Part shown: in pieces, positions 58,951 through 64,000 of the stretch
How the letters are laid out: every line of letters starts with the position of its first letter
How positions within the stretch are numbered: the stretch's first letter is position 1
Assembly: GCA_902801325.1 (NCBI GenBank)
Contig: CADCHQ010000008.1
Coordinates: forward strand, 1-64,000
Direction: 5' to 3'
From: an uncultured Bacteroidales bacterium
GTDB lineage: Bacteria > Bacteroidota > Bacteroidia > Bacteroidales > Bacteroidaceae
Length of the DNA: 64,000 nt
Program-made: the position numbers and the translations under genes
Notes under the pieces: generated by a model
The model's input: the letters and a program-made list of their open reading frames with translations, nothing else
Databases searched by the model: none
What the model was told of the DNA's origin: nothing

Positions 58951-60039
58951 ATGAGTGACATGAAAGTTTTTTCCATTCCTGACGGTAATGGAGGCAATTC
59001 GCTCGGTAACGGCATCGTGCCCTTTATGCTTGGCGCTGGCATGAGCGGCGGCCTCGGCGGTTTCGGCGGCTGGGGCGGTGGCATGGGCGGTTGGAACGCC
59101 ATGAACATGAACAACATCACTGAGTTGTTCGCAATGGGCATCCTCGCCAGAATGTTCGGCTGGTACGGCAACGGCGGTCTGGGCGGCGACGGAGCAGGCG
59201 GAGCAGCCTTCCTCTCAAGCCAGATCAACGGAAACAACGGGCGCGACCTGATCATGCAGGCTGTAACGTCGCAGGGCGAACAAAGCCGTGCTGCGACGCA
59301 GACGCTTAGCACGATGCTCGGTCAGGACTTCAACCTCGTGAACAGCGGAATCCAGCTCATCCAGAGCTCGCTGTCTCAGATTGCCGCGCAGCAGGGCATG
59401 ACTCCGTTGCAAATCATCAACAGTATTCAGGCTGGGAATGCCGACCTTCGCTTGCAGCTCTGCCAATGCTGCAGCGACAACAAGTATGCCATCGCAGAGC
59501 AGACCAACGCCATCCAGCAGGGCATGAACGCTGGCTTTACTGGTACACAGATGTCCCTTGCCCAGGGCTTCAACGGTGTGCAGCAAGGCATTAACGGGGT
59601 TCAGACCCAGATGGCTATCAACCAGGGACGCGACGACCTGAACATTTGCCAGCAGACCAACACTCTTGTAAACGGCGCAAACGCCAACACACAAGCCATT
59701 CTCAATAAGTTGGCTGAGATGCAAACGCAAGGTCTGCAGGACAAACTCGACGCTGCCCGCGAAAAGAACACGCAGCTGGCCGGCGAGATATCACAGCTCA
59801 ACCAGAACCAGTACATTGCTGGTGTGGTAGGTCAGAGCATGGCACCCCTCAACGCCCAGATGGCCGCTTTGAACAAGGAGGTCGACGACATCAAGTGCAA
59901 GCTGCCAAACACGGTTAGCGTACAGTATCCGAACCTCGTGGCCGTCAACGCCACTCCATACGTCAGCGGAGGCATCTATCCCAACGGAGTTTTCGGTGGC
60001 AACTACGGTTACGGTGCATACGGCAACTTTGGCTTCTAA
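58951..60039 (+). CDS. Gly-rich, Gln/Asn-rich virion protein
   Basis: 362 aa. Residues 28-75 are Gly/Trp/Met-rich (GAGMSGGLGGFGGWGGGMGG), 90-290 are helical and Gln/Asn/Ala-rich with NGVQQGINGVQTQMAINQGR repeats, 265-315 form a coiled coil, and the C-terminus is Tyr/Gly-rich (FGGNYGYGAYGNFGF). The low-complexity ends and coil suggest a fibrous or capsid-surface protein. Family not recognised. Confidence 0.72.
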   Translation: MSDMKVFSIPDGNGGNSLGNGIVPFMLGAGMSGGLGGFGGWGGGMGGWNAMNMNNITELFAMGILARMFGWYGNGGLGGDGAGGAAFLSSQINGNNGRDLIMQAVTSQGEQSRAATQTLSTMLGQDFNLVNSGIQLIQSSLSQIAAQQGMTPLQIINSIQAGNADLRLQLCQCCSDNKYAIAEQTNAIQQGMNAGFTGTQMSLAQGFNGVQQGINGVQTQMAINQGRDDLNICQQTNTLVNGANANTQAILNKLAEMQTQGLQDKLDAAREKNTQLAGEISQLNQNQYIAGVVGQSMAPLNAQMAALNKEVDDIKCKLPNTVSVQYPNLVAVNATPYVSGGIYPNGVFGGNYGYGAYGNFGF

Positions 60040-60055
60040 CGAAAGGAGGTGAGCT

Positions 60056-60400
60056 ATGGGATGCTATGCAAATCTACCAACCAACATCAACGGGATCCCG
60101 TATCTGCGAACGACAAACACGACCGTAGGCACAGCGACTGTCGACCTTGCCCTCGGTTCCTACCGCCGTCCGCTGCCTCCCGTCGGCTATTTCACGGTGC
60201 GTATCGCTGATGCCATCCCGACGGGCACGACCACCACGCTGCCTGTCACGCTGACGCGAAACGGTACGACCCGTGCCCTCACCCTCTTCGATGGAACACA
60301 AGTCACGGTTGCAGACCTCATTGGCGGTACAGGTGTGTTCCTCGTCTTCAACGATGCAGAGAACGGTATCCTTCAGCTGATATCGCGTACTATCGTTTAG
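60056..60400 (+). CDS. Small beta-rich virion protein
   Basis: 114 aa, Thr-rich beta strands (GTTTTLPVTLTRNGTTRALT). Preceded by AAAGGAGGTGAGCT, a complete Shine-Dalgarno, rare in Bacteroidota and fitting very high expression. Position and composition suggest a capsid decoration or head protein. Confidence 0.7.
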   Translation: MGCYANLPTNINGIPYLRTTNTTVGTATVDLALGSYRRPLPPVGYFTVRIADAIPTGTTTTLPVTLTRNGTTRALTLFDGTQVTVADLIGGTGVFLVFNDAENGILQLISRTIV

Positions 60401-60459
60401 TATGTTTCGATGTCATCGCATCAGACGCAAATCATTAACAACCAAAAAAAGTAACAACA

Positions 60460-61014
60460 ATGGATTTTCAAAGTCTAAAACAGGGCTCGCCAATCTATAT
60501 CCTTCAGGAAGGAGGCTCCGAACCCCAGCTCACCATCGCAACGGTGGTGAACAAGCCTGAACCAAAACCTCGATACATGACGCAAACACCTGGCGCCACT
60601 CCAGGCATCTACGCCGGAACTAACATGATGCAGCCAGTAGTGGAGATAGTAGCTCGCATAGGCAACGAGGACGTTCCGTTCTCAAACTTGACGCCGAGCG
60701 CTTCATCAGCCACCTACAATAACGGCCAGACTACCATCAGTTGTACCACCGAGGGTATGCTGCCTGCCGTCGATGCCATGATGCAGAAGAGTCGTAAGCA
60801 CATCGAGGAAAACCCCTACCACGAGGCGGCGCTGGTGAAGGGCAAGGAGTTTCTGATGTCGCTAAACCCCCGCTACAAAGAGGAGGAAGAGCAGAAACAG
60901 GACATCGCCAACCTGAAGGGGCAGATGGGCGACGTGGTGAACACCATGAACACCATGATGAACATGATGCAGGAACTGAACAAGAAAATTTCTGGCACTG
61001 CAAAAGGCAAATAG
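60460..61014 (+). CDS. Hypothetical virion-module protein
   Basis: 184 aa. Beta-type N-terminal half, then a helical coil with a Met/Asn-rich segment (VNTMNTMMNMMQELNKKISG). Likely an assembly or scaffold partner of the preceding proteins; not recognised. Confidence 0.68.
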   Translation: MDFQSLKQGSPIYILQEGGSEPQLTIATVVNKPEPKPRYMTQTPGATPGIYAGTNMMQPVVEIVARIGNEDVPFSNLTPSASSATYNNGQTTISCTTEGMLPAVDAMMQKSRKHIEENPYHEAALVKGKEFLMSLNPRYKEEEEQKQDIANLKGQMGDVVNTMNTMMNMMQELNKKISGTAKGK

Positions 61015-61038
61015 AAATCCACAAAAACAATTACGACT

Positions 61039-61392
61039 ATGTTATTTGGAATAGAGTTTCGTGACGAGCACGACAAGCAGGAACTCGTCGAGAAGGCACA
61101 GGCCGCCAAGGAAGCTGTCTGTGATCTCTGGGAAAAGATGGCCGAGCACATGCCCGAACTCCAGCAAATCCAGGAACGCGGCGGTCGCTATCGCGGCAGC
61201 TACGGGATGAATGGATGGAACGGGAACGTAGGCTACCGCAACTACGGTGGCGGCACCAACTACCGCGAAGGCGGCTACGGTGGCAACTATCGTGGGGGTT
61301 ACGACATGTATGTAGGTCCGCAAATGGGCGGCTACGGACAGTACCGCGAGAACCCCAGCTACACCGGCGGAAACGACCGCAGGGGCTACTAA
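61039..61392 (+). CDS. Tyr/Gly/Arg-rich protein
   Basis: 117 aa: a charged helix (about 5-45) followed by a Tyr/Gly/Arg/Asn-rich disordered tail (GGRYRGSYGMNGWNGNVGYR). Low-complexity tails of this type can drive self-association or bind nucleic acid. Start follows 'ATTACGACT'. Confidence 0.68.
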   Translation: MLFGIEFRDEHDKQELVEKAQAAKEAVCDLWEKMAEHMPELQQIQERGGRYRGSYGMNGWNGNVGYRNYGGGTNYREGGYGGNYRGGYDMYVGPQMGGYGQYRENPSYTGGNDRRGY

Positions 61393-61465
61393 TCCCAGTT
61401 TCAGAGTGGGCGGCGGTTTTGTCGCTGTCCACTCTCCTTTTTATTTTCAATTTACAATTATTGAA

Positions 61466-61876
61466 ATGAACCAGTACGACATTATACCGGAGGATTTAAG
61501 GAAATACTTGGCGAATTTCGGTCCTCACTTTAACAAAAAACTCTGCGAATACGCCGTTTCACTCATGAAGAAGGCTGGTCCCGACGGCAAACCGCAACGC
61601 ATAACGCCAATGACCCGTGAAGAGGTGGAAGCCCTTCTCAAAACTCACGGCGTAGAAATGAAGAACAATGTGCTCTATGACCATGTGTTTGTAGCAAACA
61701 TGGTGAAGTCCGACCAACTCGGTTCTTCCGTTCCGGACGCCAAGCACCATGCCCTCGCCGTCAAGGACTACATAGACGACGTGGATAAGGCCGAAGGCTA
61801 CCTTTTCAACCGCTGGATGGCCGACCTCTGCGGACTCGGCCCCAAATATCTCCCATACTGGGAGGACATGATTTAA
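61466..61876 (+). CDS. Hypothetical protein
   Basis: 136 aa from the ATG at 61466 (MNQYDIIPEDLRKYLANFGP); earlier codons in frame overlap the AT-rich leader. Helical, with NRWMADLCGLGPKYLPYWED at the C-terminus. By pattern a virion-module protein; not recognised. Confidence 0.7.
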   Translation: MNQYDIIPEDLRKYLANFGPHFNKKLCEYAVSLMKKAGPDGKPQRITPMTREEVEALLKTHGVEMKNNVLYDHVFVANMVKSDQLGSSVPDAKHHALAVKDYIDDVDKAEGYLFNRWMADLCGLGPKYLPYWEDMI

Positions 61877-61910
61877 CCGTTCAACATGCTGCGCTTCCAT
61901 CGCAGCCCTT

Positions 61911-62312
61911 ATGACCATGATTCGTGATTACCTCGACATCGACAAGCATTGGGGCATCCTTTCCTACTATGATGCAACCCCCGATGATTTCTCGCAGCTC
62001 GGCCCGATACTACGCGAGTTCGGATGCCCGGAGTGGGAAATAGAACGCGCCTATGATACTATTCACAAGGCTAACAAAGCCTTCGTGTTCAACGCGCCGT
62101 GGGCACGTATGTCCGTCATGGTAGTGGGGCGTGTCACACAACCCTCGCAGTTCCTCAATTCCCTCCTCCATGAGTTTGACCACCTGCAGGACACCATCCT
62201 CGGGTACTACCATGTTGGGCACGGAACGGAAGATGCTGCATACCTGCAAGGCTACCTCGGGCAGGTAGCCTACAATGGCATAATGCCACTTCTCTGTCCT
62301 GCCTGCCCTTGA
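61911..62312 (+). CDS. HExxH-containing small protein (putative metallopeptidase)
   Basis: 133 aa. SLLHEFDHLQDTILGYYHVG (about 85-104) contains HEFDH, a zinc-peptidase HExxH site, with a possible third ligand in GHGTED. No signal peptide. Could process a virion protein or a cell-wall component; the motif alone is modest evidence. Confidence 0.65.
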   Translation: MTMIRDYLDIDKHWGILSYYDATPDDFSQLGPILREFGCPEWEIERAYDTIHKANKAFVFNAPWARMSVMVVGRVTQPSQFLNSLLHEFDHLQDTILGYYHVGHGTEDAAYLQGYLGQVAYNGIMPLLCPACP

Positions 62313-62364
62313 TTATAGCCTCGTTATATCTTAATTTCGCAATAATGATATAACGAATAACGAC

Positions 62365-62847
62365 ATGACCTCTTGCTCTGAATACGTCCTCGACGACATA
62401 ATGGCCATCATTGCCGTCCCGCTCGAGGACTTTGCTATCGGAACATCAGCGTGGCAGCTCACGCCGACAATTCCGCACGACATGTTTAGTCCCAACATTT
62501 ACAATGCCGTCACCATTGGCGTTCAACCAGCTACCGTTGGAGGCACGCTCATTCCCATACGTTTCAGGACGGGCAAGGCCAAGGACGAAGAATCATATAA
62601 TGTAGCCGGACGCCTGCACACCGTCAATGTGTCATGCGAAGTGGATGACAGGGATGGCGACGTGTGGGACAATCTCATTATCCTGGAGAGAACACCATCC
62701 CACCTTCTCCTTACATTCCGTAACGGACAGCGCGCCTTTGTATCAGCTACGAAGGACACTTACCTCTGTAGCGTGGAACGCGACGGAGGCAAGACCTCGG
62801 TCGCGTTCAGACTCTATAATCTAATGGGCATACAGCTTCTGGTGTAG
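62365..62847 (+). CDS. Virion-module protein
   Basis: 160 aa, beta-rich with an acidic centre (CEVDDRDGDVWDNL) and LLLTFRNGQRAFVS near the end. The size and all-beta look suit a neck or tail-completion protein, by position only. Confidence 0.65.
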   Translation: MTSCSEYVLDDIMAIIAVPLEDFAIGTSAWQLTPTIPHDMFSPNIYNAVTIGVQPATVGGTLIPIRFRTGKAKDEESYNVAGRLHTVNVSCEVDDRDGDVWDNLIILERTPSHLLLTFRNGQRAFVSATKDTYLCSVERDGGKTSVAFRLYNLMGIQLLV

Positions 62848-62877
62848 CCATTGCCACTCTCCGGGCATATATATATA

Positions 62878-63387
62878 TTAAAGCCTCTCAAAGTTTTTCC
62901 TCATCTCTGCCATAAGTCCTGCGTTTTTCGTAGCCACGGCCGTGAAATGTCCGCCATAAGTCAAGTTGATATTCCCAAAAAAAACAATATCAGGCAGCAG
63001 TATTGCCGTGTCGCCCTGCTGGACATTTTTAAGTGACAGCCGTTCGCCGAAAGGATTTTCCTTCAACCATCCTGATGCCACGGGTGACTTCCTTTTGTGC
63101 ATGTCGGCAATAATTGTAAGATGTCTGATGTTGTTTATCTTCTCCCTTCCGGTTGCGGACATCCACTGCCTCTCCATCATTTTACGGATGACTTCGGCCG
63201 CAGCGTCGGGCAATGCCGGAGCCACGATAATCATTTCCACTTCGCTATAGCGTGTCAGCATTGGTGGCAGCAGTTCCGACAGTGAAAGGTCGCCATAGCC
63301 GTGCCAGAACGCTGTGCCGTTCTCTCCGAGCTTGCTCCGTAGTGCCAGCAAATGTCTTGGGGCACAACAAGGTTCTATCAAGTGCAT
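62878..63387 (-). CDS. Hypothetical protein
   Basis: 169 aa from the ATG at 63387 (MHLIEPCCAPRHLLALRSKL), chosen because the longer frame would run back through the terminator at 63433. Contains EMIIVAPALPDAAAEVIRKM and HLTIIADMHKRKSPVASGWL; the alpha/beta alternation hints at a Rossmann- or phospholipase D-like fold. Not recognised. Confidence 0.65.
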   Translation of the reverse strand: MHLIEPCCAPRHLLALRSKLGENGTAFWHGYGDLSLSELLPPMLTRYSEVEMIIVAPALPDAAAEVIRKMMERQWMSATGREKINNIRHLTIIADMHKRKSPVASGWLKENPFGERLSLKNVQQGDTAILLPDIVFFGNINLTYGGHFTAVATKNAGLMAEMRKNFERL

Positions 63388-63431
63388 AATCTTGGGTATT
63401 TTATTTGCTGTGGTGTTTCGCTTGTAATTAT

Positions 63432-63462
63432 TATGATAAAGCCCAGACTTTTGTAGCCTGGG
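63432..63462 (-). terminator. Terminator-like hairpin
   Basis: AAAGCCCAG / CTGGGCTTT, 9 bp, loop of about 13 nt. It lies just past the stop of the leftward gene at 63490 and would end its transcript. Confidence 0.6.
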
Positions 63463-63489
63463 CTTTGCTGCATTGCTGATGTGCAATGC

Positions 63490-64000
63490 TTAGTCGGTGA
63501 TGGTCACGTTGTCGTTTGTCTCGTCGGTAAATGTACCGTCAGTCTCCTGTTCGATGGTACCGAACCACTTCATTACAGGATATACCTGATATGCGCAGGT
63601 TACGGTAAAGGTCTGACCGTGATCGTCGCCACGAGCTGCACCGGTGTCGCCGGTCACTGTCCATTCAGCTTCGCCGAACTGGTTTCCGATGACCTTGTAC
63701 TCAACACCCTCTTCCGTTACATTCCCCGTCGGGAAGAAGAAGAGGTTCTTGTCAGTGTTGTGCAGGGTTCGGCTAACGAGTGCCATATCGTCCTCGTTCA
63801 GCTCCACGCGGCCAGTGCCAGTGTGAGTCCATCCCTTGCCCTGTCCGTTGTCTTCAGAAGTCACCTGGCCCGTCTGGCTCTTGAAGTCAATACGGAAACC
63901 TTTCAGGGCCGTCGCCGGAGTCTGAGCAGACCCGCCGGCGGGAGTTATGACATACTGGTTCTTCGCGTCGTTCACGCCAATAGTAGTGATGTGGTCTGCG
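63490..64000 (-). CDS. Putative major tail or structural protein, 5' end cut by window edge
   Basis: At least 170 aa; the frame stays open to the right edge (ADHITTIGVNDAKNQYVITP is the first visible part). Beta-rich with Thr/Gly/Asp turns (TSEDNGQGKGWTHTGTGRVE) and an acidic C-terminus. This composition and size fit a tail-tube subunit, but the call rests on pattern and neighbourhood. Followed by a terminator-like hairpin. Confidence 0.6.
   Translation of the reverse strand, partial: ADHITTIGVNDAKNQYVITPAGGSAQTPATALKGFRIDFKSQTGQVTSEDNGQGKGWTHTGTGRVELNEDDMALVSRTLHNTDKNLFFFPTGNVTEEGVEYKVIGNQFGEAEWTVTGDTGAARGDDHGQTFTVTCAYQVYPVMKWFGTIEQETDGTFTDETNDNVTITD

Noticed and set aside
1..64000. Stop-codon reassignment as in some giant gut phages
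   Set aside because: TAA, TAG and TGA each end compact genes next to well-placed starts (for example 6879 TAG, 23156 TAG, 4021 TGA), and long genes contain no internal in-frame stops.

Overview
The window reads as part of a large Bacteroidota (Bacteroidales, Prevotella/Bacteroides-like) tailed-phage or prophage genome. The evidence is: Bacteroidota-type promoters (TTTG-N19-TAnnTTTG, clearest at 14343-14373), A-rich untranslated leaders ending in 'ACTATG', a BspA-type leucine-rich-repeat tail fibre, a DUF4494-like protein, a Bacteroidota-type holin and several Bacteroidales-style short intergenic repeats. TAA, TAG and TGA all end genes, so the code is standard. No integrase lies in the window, so lytic versus temperate is open, although a divergent repressor/early-promoter switch sits at 13575-14783.

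Layout. (1) 2-6400, + strand: an unidentified gene, a MutS-domain-I fusion, a 163-aa protein, an unusual stand-alone reverse transcriptase (RT), then an array of at least six structured RNA units (4022-4376 and 5534-6253) interrupted by a 361-aa gene. (2) 6475-13462: about 20 small accessory genes, mostly unrecognised, including micro-proteins; a 109-bp direct repeat flanks the first of them. (3) 13525-15366: terminator, repressor, divergent early gene, a tRNA-like RNA, a repeated operator-like element and an XRE regulator. (4) 15469-29589: replication and DNA metabolism: a primase-helicase fusion, two DNA methyltransferases with a duplicated tail fragment, an SF2 helicase, a radical SAM protein and a DUF4494 protein. 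(5) 29610-37219: an AT-rich stretch of short mosaic genes joined by a repeated Shine-Dalgarno/stop junction, including a PI-PLC-like protein. (6) 37240-53330, - strand: holin, small membrane proteins and three giant tail-fibre/adhesin genes. (7) 53476-62847, + strand: tail and virion structural genes, with an antisense-oriented small RNA at 58384-58520. (8) 62878-64000, - strand: two more genes, the last cut by the window edge.

The most interesting element is the RT locus. Downstream of the RT, and again downstream of the next gene, a unit of about 166-186 nt is repeated six times. Each unit has a small 5' hairpin, a long central hairpin whose sequence differs completely between units, then a fixed 3' block ATCAA-N5-TAAAG-N3/4 followed by five bases complementary to the loop of the 5' hairpin. 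That loop-to-3' pairing is kept in all six units by compensatory changes (GCACA/TGTGC, GTGCG/CGCAC, GCGCA/TGCGC, GCATA/TATGC), which is strong evidence for a conserved pseudoknotted RNA scaffold presenting a variable hairpin. I do not recognise this as a retron, a diversity-generating retroelement or a group II intron. The function is unknown; RT templates, RT cofactors or a large relative of type III antitoxin arrays are possibilities.

Two other sites deserve attention: a perfect 14-bp inverted repeat that places TTGA -33-like boxes for both divergent late promoters (53369-53424), and a pseudoknot-capable small RNA with its own promoter and terminator (58384-58533).
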